From positions 1 to 6,886 of the forward strand of contig JAIRPA010000029.1 of assembly GCA_031257235.1 (NCBI GenBank): a DNA stretch of 6,886 nt, read 5' to 3'. The notes beneath the pieces are model-generated. The model was not told where the DNA came from. It was given only the letters and a program-made list of their open reading frames with translations, and did not search any database. Made by a program: the position numbers and the translations under genes. Source of the DNA: Burkholderiales bacterium. GTDB lineage: Bacteria > Pseudomonadota > Gammaproteobacteria > Burkholderiales > Casimicrobiaceae. Below are positions 1-5,329 of this stretch, piece by piece. Each line of letters begins with the position of its first letter. The first letter of the stretch is position 1.

Positions 1-71
1 GTTTCGTAGATGGCGAAAGATTGTTGCGGGGCAAGCGCATCCGGGCTTGCCGTATGGATGAAATCATTCAT
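1..71 (-). CDS. 5' end of an unidentified minus-strand gene (partial)
   Basis: An open frame begins with ATG at 71-69 and runs off the left edge, giving 23 complete codons. The peptide starts MNDFIHTASPDALAPQQ and continues SFAIYE. I do not recognise the family. Its base composition is more like the coding DNA of the window than the A/T-rich spacer to its right, and it has no stop. The ATG is preceded by an A-rich stretch with no clear Shine-Dalgarno sequence, so the start is uncertain. It reads in the same direction as the pilin gene but lies beyond the pilin terminator, so it is probably a separate unit. A chance open frame of this length is quite possible. Confidence 0.3.
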   Translation of the reverse strand, partial: MNDFIHTASPDALAPQQSFAIYE

Positions 72-114
72 AATTTTTTTGATATTTAGATTAACCGAAA
101 CAAGATTGAATGGT

Positions 115-195
115 ATCAGGGGTTCAGGGTTCAGGGTTCAGGGTTCAGGGTTCAGGGTTCAGGGTTCAGGGATCAGAGGTCAGGAATCAGGAGTC
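115..195 (+). repeat. 7-bp tandem repeat array (TTCAGGG)n with degenerate tail
   Basis: Seven perfect copies of TTCAGGG lie at 123-171, preceded by one imperfect unit (ATCAGGG, 115-121) and followed by degenerate units at 172-193 (ATCAGAG, GTCAGGA, ATCAGGA). The TCAG core recurs at 116, 124, 131 and then every 7 bp to 187. The perfect centre with decayed flanks is typical of a slippage-prone simple repeat. It lies between the pilin terminator and the putative gene at 1-71, and runs straight into a GTTCGGCAAAAA palindromic module. A degenerate relative is found in the opposite orientation at 1563-1596. Confidence 0.93.
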
Positions 196-297
196 GTTCG
201 GCAAAAATTAACCCCCAACTTTTTTCCGGTCATGATTTGCAAAAAAGTACGGGCAAAGCCCCATACTTTTTTGTAAAAGCGGCGATAAAACCGGACG
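196..297 (+). repeat. Composite palindromic repeat, copy A
   Basis: This stretch aligns with 1302-1397 over about 100 bp. Both copies begin GTTCGGCAAAAA, pass through a decayed or intact first hairpin, and reach a second hairpin. Here the second hairpin has arms CAAAAAAGTA (240-249) and TACTTTTTTG (264-273), with GGGC and GCCC paired inside around an AAA loop. Both copies then end with a related tail: TGTAAAAGCGGCGATAAAA here, TGTAGAAAAGGCGGTAAAA in copy B. In copy A the first hairpin is degenerate (ATTAACCCCCAACT in place of AGTATTACT). No protein is evident; the short frames across it are by-products of the repeat. Confidence 0.8.
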
Positions 298-324
298 GCA
301 ACAGATATTTCAAACCCACAAACG

Positions 325-354
325 AAAAAAAGCCCTGAGGAATCAGGGCTTTTT
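325..354 (-). terminator. Rho-independent terminator of the pilin gene (could act in both directions)
   Basis: A perfect hairpin has arms AAAAAGCCCTGA (327-338) and TCAGGGCTTTTT (343-354) around a GGAA loop. Read on the minus strand, the GC stem is followed by a run of at least seven U residues. It starts about 40 bp beyond the pilin stop codon, the expected place for ending a highly expressed monocistronic pilin transcript. A U-run also follows the stem on the plus strand, so it may work both ways. Confidence 0.9.
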
Positions 355-394
355 AAAGAGTGACTACTTTTATTGCTATACGTTATCCGTAAGA

Positions 395-943
395 TTACTT
401 GCATTCGCTGGGAGCAAATTTCACAGGCATAGTGCCCTTGCCGGCAGCCATGTTACGGTTCGTTGCGTTGTCATTTCCCAAACTTGTGCATGCCCAGTCC
501 ATCGCGCCGTCTGTGCCTTTACCTAAGGCAGTACCGAGAGCCTCGGCTGCAGTACCACCGGCACCCCCTCTGATATAGGGAGAAAGTAACAACGTTTTAC
601 CGGAAACTGCAGCACCGGTTGCGGCTGTGTAGGTAATCGTGATAATCCCTTGAGTCGCGCCGGCAGCTTCAGTGACTATAATGCTTGTAACGTATTTGCT
701 ATTACGACCCGTGCTACCATTCTGGGCATTCCACTCGGCCGCCGCAGTGGCTAAATCAGTGTCAGACGCGGCATTTTGATAAACCATGGATTTTGCTTCC
801 GATGCCAACGAAAGACCTTCCGTAACACGCGTACGCACCGTGTAATCTTGATAAGCCGGCAATGCGATTGCCGCCAAAATACCGATGATCGCCACGACGA
901 TCATCAACTCAATTAAGGTAAAACCTTTTTGTAAACGTTTCAT
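395..943 (-). CDS. pilA: Type IV major pilin (prepilin PilA)
   Basis: The 182-residue product is a type IVa prepilin, the subunit of the retractile surface fibre used for twitching, adhesion and DNA uptake. It has a short, positively charged leader, MKRLQKG, cut by the prepilin peptidase PilD before Phe8. Next comes the hallmark hydrophobic helix, FTLIELMIVVAIIGILAAIA, with the conserved Glu5 of the mature protein (E12). Two C-terminal cysteines (C152 and C181) should form the disulfide-bonded D-region. The C-terminal half is rich in Ala, Gly and Thr, as in many variable pilins. The start is supported by GAAGGA at 951-956, 7 bp upstream of the ATG. It lies alone between its own sigma-54 promoter and a strong terminator, so it is probably monocistronic and abundantly expressed. 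A minor pilin is less likely given the length, the D-region and the promoter. The symbol follows the family; orthology was not tested. Confidence 0.95.
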   Translation of the reverse strand: MKRLQKGFTLIELMIVVAIIGILAAIALPAYQDYTVRTRVTEGLSLASEAKSMVYQNAASDTDLATAAAEWNAQNGSTGRNSKYVTSIIVTEAAGATQGIITITYTAATGAAVSGKTLLLSPYIRGGAGGTAAEALGTALGKGTDGAMDWACTSLGNDNATNRNMAAGKGTMPVKFAPSECK

Positions 944-1025
944 AATTTTTTCCTTCAGCTAAAAAGCTCTATTGTTAGTTAAACTCATCCATCCGCACCC
1001 TCAATTCAGGTGACGGTTTGGAAAA

Positions 1026-1041
1026 AGCAGTAATTGTGCCA
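1026..1041 (-). promoter_or_regulatory. Sigma-54 (RpoN) promoter of the pilin gene
   Basis: On the minus strand the sequence is TGGCACAATTACTGCT. It matches the -24/-12 consensus TGGCACG-N4-TTGCW with the invariant GG and GC correctly spaced and only two differences. Transcription should start near 1015, leaving a leader of about 70 nt before the ATG at 943. Pilin genes of Pseudomonas, Dichelobacter and relatives are known to use RpoN with the PilS/PilR two-component system. Control by a PilR-type activator here is inferred from that. Confidence 0.9.
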
Positions 1042-1185
1042 GATTGCCCGCTTCATGAATAAAATTTGTAAGCCATTGATTTTATTGCCGTTTTTTGGCG
1101 GATTGCGACCCAATTCTTCGGGCGGGCTTGTTACAATGACTTAAAACCGTCACTTTTTTGTAAACTGTGATGACATTTTTTGTGG
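1042..1185. other. Upstream pilin regulatory region without genes
   Basis: There is no coding sequence here. It holds the IHF-like site and probably the distal activator-binding region of the pilin promoter. ACTTTTTTGTAAA at 1152-1164 is identical to 265-277 of composite repeat copy A, and looks like a remnant half of that hairpin. Confidence 0.5.
1069..1081 (-). promoter_or_regulatory. Probable IHF binding site upstream of the pilin promoter
   Basis: The minus-strand sequence AATCAATGGCTTA fits the IHF consensus WATCAANNNNTTR at every position. It ends about 28 bp upstream of the -24 element, between the sigma-54 promoter and more distal DNA where an activator could bind. DNA bending by IHF at such a position is a known feature of many sigma-54 promoters. 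The surrounding sequence is A/T-rich. I could not identify PilR boxes. Confidence 0.6.
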
Positions 1186-1207
1186 GGGACGCCGCCCTCG
1201 GCGTCCC
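1186..1207. repeat. Hairpin GGGACGCCG / CGGCGTCCC
   Basis: Perfect 9-bp arms (1186-1194 and 1199-1207) flank a CCCT loop. This is the first of a row of hairpins that continues to 1560. No U-run follows, so it is a palindromic repeat, not an intrinsic terminator. Confidence 0.75.
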
Positions 1208-1244
1208 GAAAAGCGCAAACCCCCGTCAGGCTTCGCCTGCCACT

Positions 1245-1270
1245 CCCCTTTTATAAAGGGGGCTTTTTTA
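1245..1270 (+). terminator. Hairpin plus T-run (terminator-like repeat)
   Basis: Arms CCCCTTT (1245-1251) and AAAGGGG (1255-1261) are followed by GCTTTTTTA, so the structure resembles a plus-strand intrinsic terminator. No plus-strand gene lies upstream, so it is more probably a dispersed repeat module that could block stray transcription towards glyA. A small hairpin, CAGGC-TTC-GCCTG (1227-1239), sits just before it. Confidence 0.45.
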
Positions 1271-1295
1271 TTCGCCCAAAAGTAAACCCCTACAC
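1271..1295 (+). repeat. 25-bp module shared in inverted orientation with 5494-5518
   Basis: The stretch starting TTCGCCCAAAAGTAAACCCC and ending TACAC matches the reverse complement of 5494-5518 at 24 of 25 positions. The two copies flank the glyA-nrdR-ribD-ribE block in inverted orientation. Here the module is followed directly by the GTTCGGCAAAAAGTA hairpin of copy B. Confidence 0.85.
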
Positions 1296-1301
1296 TCGTG
1301 G

Positions 1302-1397
1302 GTTCGGCAAAAAGTATTACTTTTTGCCGGAACAAATTTCCAAAAAAGTACGGGCAAAGCCCGATACTTTTTTGTAGAAAAGGCGGTAAAAACGGAT
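1302..1397 (+). repeat. Composite palindromic repeat, copy B
   Basis: This is the better-preserved partner of 196-297. The first hairpin pairs GGCAAAAAGT (1306-1315) with ACTTTTTGCC (1319-1328), extended by GTTC and GAAC with one bulge. The second pairs CAAAAAAGTACGGGC (1341-1355) with GCCCG (1359-1363) and TACTTTTTTG (1365-1374), leaving a single bulged A. Together they make two strong stem-loops about 10 bp apart. There is no sign of a transposase, so this resembles REP- or MITE-like non-autonomous repeats. That classification is inference. Confidence 0.82.
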
Positions 1398-1436
1398 TGC
1401 GGATCAAGTCCGCAATGACGACGCGCATTGCGCGTC
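1396..1436. repeat. Two adjacent palindromes, ATTGCGGA/TCCGCAAT and GACGCGC/GCGCGTC
   Basis: The first stem pairs ATTGCGGA (1396-1403) with TCCGCAAT (1409-1416) around TCAAG. It resembles the widespread intergenic palindrome that, when translated, gives DLIRNP or GLDPQS peptides. The second pairs GACGCGC (1420-1426) with GCGCGTC (1430-1436) around ATT. Both are non-coding repeats. Confidence 0.75.
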
Positions 1437-1460
1437 CGCCGCCTTTGGGGCGGCGTTTTT
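1437..1460 (+). terminator. GC-rich hairpin with T5 tail (terminator-like repeat)
   Basis: CGCCGCC (1437-1443) pairs with GGCGGCG (1449-1455) around TTTGG, followed by TTTTT. The form is that of a plus-strand intrinsic terminator. As there is no gene upstream on this strand, it may only insulate glyA or be another repeat module. Confidence 0.4.
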
Positions 1461-1461
1461 C

Positions 1462-1520
1462 GGGCGAGGCAAGCCTCGCCCCTACGCAAAAAATCGTCGG
1501 GGTCCCCCCGCGATTTTTTG
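1462..1520. repeat. Two further palindromes, GGGCGAGGC/GCCTCGCCC and CAAAAAATCG/CGATTTTTTG
   Basis: The first has perfect 9-bp arms at 1462-1470 and 1473-1481. The second pairs CAAAAAATCG (1487-1496) with CGATTTTTTG (1511-1520), with CGGGG and CCCCG paired inside. It has the same plan as the CAAAAAAGTA hairpin of copy B, but with TCG/CGA replacing GTA/TAC in both arms. Confidence 0.75.
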
Positions 1521-1532
1521 GTAAAACCCACT

Positions 1533-1596
1533 GGCAAAAAGTAGGTTTTTACTTTTTGCCGAACCCCTGAACCTCTGATTCCTGAATCCCTGATTC
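1533..1596 (-). repeat. Composite palindromic repeat, copy C (minus orientation)
   Basis: GGCAAAAAGTA (1533-1543) pairs perfectly with TACTTTTTGCC (1550-1560) around GGTTTT. Read on the minus strand, the hairpin is preceded by GGGGTTC and by degenerate TCAGG units spaced 7-8 bp (1563-1596). This is the same order as the 7-bp array followed by GTTCGGCAAAAA at 115-207. ATCAGAGGT and the GTTCGGCAAAAA core are shared with that copy. It ends immediately before the putative glyA promoter. Confidence 0.75.
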
Positions 1597-1599
1597 GTG

Positions 1600-1605
1600 T
1601 AGAAT
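1600..1605 (+). promoter_or_regulatory. Possible -10 element of the glyA operon
   Basis: TAGAAT matches five of six bases of the sigma-70 -10 consensus. No good -35 element lies 16-18 bp upstream; that stretch is within repeat copy C. Initiation near 1612 would place the start downstream of the ATG at 1604 and give a leader of about 28 nt to the ATG at 1640. Confidence 0.35.
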
Positions 1606-1639
1606 GAGCGCTGCCTTTTTCTCAAATCACCAACACATC

Positions 1640-2887
1640 ATGTATTCATACGCCACGACTTTATCCCTGTCTGATCCTGATTTATGGGCTGCCATTGCCG
1701 CCGAAAACCGTCGGCAGGAAGATCACATCGAGCTCATCGCCTCTGAAAATTACACCAGCCCCGCCGTCATGGCGGCGCAAGGTTCGCAACTCACCAACAA
1801 ATACGCGGAAGGCTATCCGGGCAAACGCTATTACGGCGGATGTGAATATGTTGATGTGGTAGAACAACTCGCCATCGACCGCGCCAAAAAACTCTTCAAC
1901 GCCCAAGCCGCCAACGTGCAACCGCATTCGGGCGCGCAGGCCAATCAAGCCGTCTTTTTGGCGACCTTAAATCCGGGCGACACCATTTTGGGGATGAGCC
2001 TGCCGCACGGCGGGCATTTAACGCACGGCTCTCCGGTGAATATTTCCGGCAAATGGTTCAATGTCATTGCCTACGGTCTTAATGAAGAAGAACGGATTGA
2101 CTACGCCCAAATGGAGCGTTTGGCGTTGGAGCATAAGCCCAAACTCATCATTGCGGGCGCGTCGGCCTACTCTCGCGTGATTGATTGGAAACGTTTTCGC
2201 GCGGTGGCCGACGAAATCGGCGCGATTTTTATGGTGGACATGGCGCATTATGCGGGGCTGGTGGCGGCGCATCTTTACCCCAACCCTGTCCCCTACGCGG
2301 ATTACGTCTCCACGACCACGCATAAAACCTTGCGCGGTCCGCGCGGCGGTTTGGTGTTGACCCGCGCCGAGAATGAAAAGGCAATCAATTCGGCGGTGTT
2401 CCCCGGTTTGCAGGGTGGCCCTTTAATGCACGTGATTGCCGCCAAAGCGGCGGCGTTGGGGGAAGCCCTTCACAAAGATTTCGTTGCCTATCAAACACGC
2501 GTTTTGGAAAACGCGCGCGTGTTGGCAAAAGTATTGGCCGAGCGCGGGTTGCGCATTGTGTCGGGCGGCACGGATTCACACGTCTTTTTGGTGGACTTAC
2601 GCGCGAAAAAAATCACCGGCAAAGATGCGGAAGCCGCGCTGGGCAGCGTGTCGATCACCGTCAATAAAAATTCCATCCCGAACGATCCCGAAAAACCCTT
2701 TGTGACTTCCGGCATTCGTATCGGCAGTCCCGCGATGACCACGCGAGGCTTCAATGTCTTTGAAACGGAACAGCTGGCGCATTTGATTGCTGACCGTTTG
2801 GACGCGCCCACCGATGATAAAGTTCGGGCGCGGGTCAAGGAAGCGGTTGCCGCGTTGACGGCGAAGTTTCCTGTTTATCGGGAGTAA
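1640..2887 (+). CDS. glyA: Serine hydroxymethyltransferase
   Basis: This cytoplasmic PLP enzyme interconverts serine and tetrahydrofolate with glycine and 5,10-methylene-tetrahydrofolate, the main source of one-carbon units. The 415-residue product is close to the family's usual 417 and matches throughout. HIELIASENYTSPAV lies near the N-terminus, NKYAEGYPGKRYYGG at 53-67, QPHSGAQAN at 94-102, the PLP-contacting D200 and H203 in VDMAH, and the Schiff-base lysine K229 in STTTHKTLRGPRGG. GIRIGSPAMTTRGF at 358-371 holds the carboxylate-binding arginine. An in-frame ATG at 1604 would add 12 residues (MSAAFFSNHQHI). I prefer 1640, because MYSYATTLSLSDPDLW aligns with family N-termini and the possible -10 overlaps 1604. 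Neither start has a clear Shine-Dalgarno sequence. It heads the operon, 6 bp before nrdR. Confidence 0.97.
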   Translation: MYSYATTLSLSDPDLWAAIAAENRRQEDHIELIASENYTSPAVMAAQGSQLTNKYAEGYPGKRYYGGCEYVDVVEQLAIDRAKKLFNAQAANVQPHSGAQANQAVFLATLNPGDTILGMSLPHGGHLTHGSPVNISGKWFNVIAYGLNEEERIDYAQMERLALEHKPKLIIAGASAYSRVIDWKRFRAVADEIGAIFMVDMAHYAGLVAAHLYPNPVPYADYVSTTTHKTLRGPRGGLVLTRAENEKAINSAVFPGLQGGPLMHVIAAKAAALGEALHKDFVAYQTRVLENARVLAKVLAERGLRIVSGGTDSHVFLVDLRAKKITGKDAEAALGSVSITVNKNSIPNDPEKPFVTSGIRIGSPAMTTRGFNVFETEQLAHLIADRLDAPTDDKVRARVKEAVAALTAKFPVYRE

Positions 2888-2893
2888 CTCATC

Positions 2894-3358
2894 ATGAAAT
2901 GCCCCTTTTGTCACACAGGCGATACGCAGGTTGTCGATTCCAGATTAACCGAAGCCGGCGATTCTGTGCGACGACGGCGGCGTTGTGTCGGTTGCAATAA
3001 ACGCTTCACGACTTACGAAATCATCGAGCTTCGTTTACCGCAAGTCATTAAATCCGACAACACGCGCACGGAATTTTCCGAAACAAAACTGCGCACCGGT
3101 TTTTTGCGCGCCCTGCATAAGCGACCGGTCGAAACCCAAGCCGTCGATCAGGCGGTTGCCCGCATCAAAGAACAAATCCTGGCTTTAGGCGAGCGTGAGA
3201 TTCCCTCACGAATGATCGGTGAAATGGTGATGGCGGAACTCATTAAACTTGATCAGGTTGCTTATATCCGGTTTGCGTCGGTGTATCGTTCGTTCAACGA
3301 TGTGTCGGACTTTCACAACGTGATTCAAACCATGAAAGCCAACGACACCCGACAATGA
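2894..3358 (+). CDS. nrdR: Transcriptional repressor NrdR
   Basis: NrdR is the ATP/dATP-sensing repressor of ribonucleotide reductase genes; it binds NrdR boxes in their promoters. The 154 residues have the standard architecture. An N-terminal zinc ribbon uses C3, C6, C31 and C34 (MKCPFC at the start, CVGC at 31-34), with the basic run VRRRRR just before the second pair. An ATP-cone follows, from about residue 49 to 139, including KRPVE, GEREIPSRMIGE and VAYIRFASVYRSFNDV. The length is normal. GGGAG at 2880-2884, within the end of glyA, is a good ribosome binding site 9 bp before the ATG. It lies 6 bp after glyA and overlaps ribD by 4 bp, so all three are co-transcribed. This nrdR-ribD linkage is common in proteobacteria and need not mean that NrdR regulates its neighbours; I see no NrdR box pair here. 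Confidence 0.97.
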   Translation: MKCPFCHTGDTQVVDSRLTEAGDSVRRRRRCVGCNKRFTTYEIIELRLPQVIKSDNTRTEFSETKLRTGFLRALHKRPVETQAVDQAVARIKEQILALGEREIPSRMIGEMVMAELIKLDQVAYIRFASVYRSFNDVSDFHNVIQTMKANDTRQ

Positions 3359-4470
3359 TAGACGCGCGGGATGTTGATTGGACGCGCCACGCCTTGGCAC
3401 TTGCCCAAAAAGGCGCGTATTCCGTCACGCCGAATCCTAAAGTCGGCGCGGTGATTGTCAAAAACGATCACGCGATAGGTCAAGGTTGGCATCAAAAAGC
3501 CGGCGAACCGCACGCCGAAATCCACGCCTTAAACGACGCCATCGCCCAAGGTCATGAGGTTCGCGGCGCCACGATGTATGTCTCGTTAGAGCCGTGCAAT
3601 CATTTTGGACGCACGCCGCCCTGCACCCAAGCCATCATCGATTCGGGCATTTCGCGCGTGGTCGCCGCCATGCGTGACCCTCACCCTAAAGCCGCGCACG
3701 GAGGCGAAGTCTTAAGCGCGTCCGGCATTGCCTTTGATCTTTGCGATGATCTTGCCGACGAAGCGCGCGCATTAAATTTAGGTTTTATTTCAAGAGTGAC
3801 CAAAAACCGTCCTTTTGTGCGCGTCAAAGCGGCGGTCAGTCTGGATGGTCGCCTTGCCGCCGCCAACGGAAAAAGCCAATGGATCACCGGAGCCGCCGCG
3901 CGACGGGACGGACATCATTTCCGCGCCATGGCGTGCGCTTTATTAACGGGCATCGGAACCGTCTTGGCGGACGATCCCTCGCTTTTAGTCCGCGACGTGG
4001 ACACGACACGCCAACCTTTGCGCATCGTCTTGGACACGCACGGCAGAATGCCTCGTCACGCCAAAGTCGTCACCGACGGCGGCAAAACTTTAATTATCAC
4101 TGCCGCCCCCAATTATCCGATTCCCGCCCATGAAAATATAGAAGTCTTCACACAAAACCCTCCCCCTCATCACCACACGATTGACTTACACGCTTTGATG
4201 CGTGAGTTGGCAGAACGGGAAATCAATGAACTTCATGTGGAGGCCGGAAGCCGCATTAACGGCGCGTTATTGGAAGCCGACCTCATTGATGAATTGCTGA
4301 TCTACACCGCGCCCTCGGTGTTGGGTCAGGAAGGCTTGCCGCTTTTTGCATTAAGCCGCGAGGGTTTAGAAACAACTCAAAGCCGCTTGGACGCTTTTCA
4401 TCGCTTTCATGCGGTCGCAACTTATCCCCTCGCCCCCGATATTTGTGTTCGTTGGCAACGAAAGGAATAA
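3355..4470 (+). CDS. ribD: Bifunctional riboflavin deaminase/reductase RibD
   Basis: RibD carries out two consecutive steps of riboflavin synthesis in the cytoplasm: deamination of the pyrimidine ring of the GTP cyclohydrolase II product, then NADPH-dependent reduction of its ribosyl chain. The 371-residue length is normal. The deaminase domain (about 1-145) has TPNPKVGAVIV, the zinc and catalytic HAE at 53-55, and the second zinc motif EPCNHFGRTPPC with C81 and C90. The reductase domain (about 153-371) has VKAAVSLDGRLA, SQWITG, GIGTVLADDP and HVEAGSRINGALL. The ATG overlaps the nrdR stop (ATGA at 3355-3358) and lacks its own Shine-Dalgarno sequence, which implies translational coupling. I see no fusion, frameshift or missing active-site residue. 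Confidence 0.97.
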   Translation: MIDARDVDWTRHALALAQKGAYSVTPNPKVGAVIVKNDHAIGQGWHQKAGEPHAEIHALNDAIAQGHEVRGATMYVSLEPCNHFGRTPPCTQAIIDSGISRVVAAMRDPHPKAAHGGEVLSASGIAFDLCDDLADEARALNLGFISRVTKNRPFVRVKAAVSLDGRLAAANGKSQWITGAAARRDGHHFRAMACALLTGIGTVLADDPSLLVRDVDTTRQPLRIVLDTHGRMPRHAKVVTDGGKTLIITAAPNYPIPAHENIEVFTQNPPPHHHTIDLHALMRELAEREINELHVEAGSRINGALLEADLIDELLIYTAPSVLGQEGLPLFALSREGLETTQSRLDAFHRFHAVATYPLAPDICVRWQRKE

Positions 4471-4476
4471 ATACTT

Positions 4477-5103
4477 ATGTTTACAGGCATCATCACGGCC
4501 ACCGGAACTCTTTGTGCATTAACGCCCAAAGCCGGAGGCGTCACGATTGAAATCACCTCATCTTCTTTTGACTTTGACAACGTTCAAATCGGAGACAGCA
4601 TTGCCGTCAACGGATGTTGTTTGACGGTGACGGCGCACAACACATCGTGCCACCCTCCCTTATTGTCGTTTGATCTCTCGCCCGAAACGCTCGCCAAAAC
4701 ATCGGGGTTTGTGAAGAACGGCAACGTCAATCTTGAGAAAGCCATGCGTCTTTCGGATCGTTTGGATGGCCATTTGGTCAGCGGCCATGTGGACGGCGTC
4801 GGAAAAATTATAAAGCTTGCCCCGGTGGCGTCGAACGATCCCGCCCAAGAACACAATTATCTCTTGGTGATTGAAGTTCCCAAGCCGCTTTTGCCGTTAA
4901 TCGCCACCAAGGGGTCTTTGACCGTACACGGCGTGAGTTTGACGACCAACACGATTGATCAAAACCACGTGTCGATCAATTTGATCCCGCATACCTTTTC
5001 ACACACGGTGTTTTCTTCGATGAAGGTTGGGGATCACGTGAATTTGGAGATTGATCTTATCGCGCGCTATGTGGCGCGATTGATGTCGTTTGACCTTAAA
5101 TAG
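4477..5103 (+). CDS. ribE: Riboflavin synthase, alpha subunit
   Basis: This enzyme converts two molecules of 6,7-dimethyl-8-ribityllumazine to riboflavin and a pyrimidine that is recycled. The 208 residues form the usual two lumazine-binding barrels. The first runs from MFTGII through GDSIAVNGCCLTV (39-51) and LSPETLAKT to the NLEKAMRLSDRLDGHLVSGH stretch ending at 104. The second contains KGSLTVHGVSLTTN (145-158), INLIPHTF and VGDHVNLEIDLIARYVARL. At residue 151 a histidine stands where Asp or Asn is usual (VDG or VNG). AAAGGA at 4461-4466, in the end of ribD, is a good ribosome binding site 10 bp before the ATG. It is the last gene of the operon: ribBA and ribH, which often follow, are absent. 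The alternative symbol ribC is used in some genomes. Confidence 0.96.
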   Translation: MFTGIITATGTLCALTPKAGGVTIEITSSSFDFDNVQIGDSIAVNGCCLTVTAHNTSCHPPLLSFDLSPETLAKTSGFVKNGNVNLEKAMRLSDRLDGHLVSGHVDGVGKIIKLAPVASNDPAQEHNYLLVIEVPKPLLPLIATKGSLTVHGVSLTTNTIDQNHVSINLIPHTFSHTVFSSMKVGDHVNLEIDLIARYVARLMSFDLK

Positions 5104-5144
5104 TGTTTTTTGCAAAACCGACACGGGAGGACCCCCAAAAAAAT

Positions 5145-5230
5145 TTTGCTTCGCGTCGTGCGTTCCGCCCAAATCGGAGGATTTTGGTCTCCTCTAACTT
5201 TGCGTAGCAATGTGCGTTCCGCCCAAATCG
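5145..5230. repeat. Direct repeat, 19-bp perfect core, 54-bp period
   Basis: GTGCGTTCCGCCCAAATCG is present at 5158-5176 and 5212-5230. Upstream of each core, TTTGC recurs at the same distance (5145-5149 and 5199-5203), so each unit is about 32 bp with a diverged centre. The 22 bp between units are unrelated in sequence. Confidence 0.88.
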
Positions 5231-5329
5231 CTTCGATTTTCAATCCGTGACAAAAAAATTTGTAGCGCATGTTAGTTACTTTCAAAATAATGTATAGTTT
5301 GACCCATGTTACTTTGAAGTTTTTCGATG

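Noticed and set aside
123..171. Telomere-like repeat
   Set aside because: TTCAGGG resembles eukaryotic telomere units, but it lies inside bacterial DNA between genes and has decaying flanks. It is a simple sequence repeat.
10..276. 88-codon plus-strand open frame across the left edge
   Set aside because: It reads through the 7-bp array and the palindrome, giving repetitive peptides, and has no family resemblance. The minus strand gives a more protein-like start at 71.
1186..1560. CRISPR array
   Set aside because: The units differ from each other, there is no constant repeat-spacer period, and no cas gene is present.
1150..1570. Several open frames of 65-92 codons on both strands
   Set aside because: They are frames of the hairpin cluster. 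Peptides such as KKVRAKP and DLIRNP recur because the DNA repeats recur.
1561..1639. Glycine or other riboswitch before glyA
   Set aside because: The leader is too short, and no conserved aptamer core is visible. The same holds for an FMN riboswitch before ribD, which has no spacer at all.
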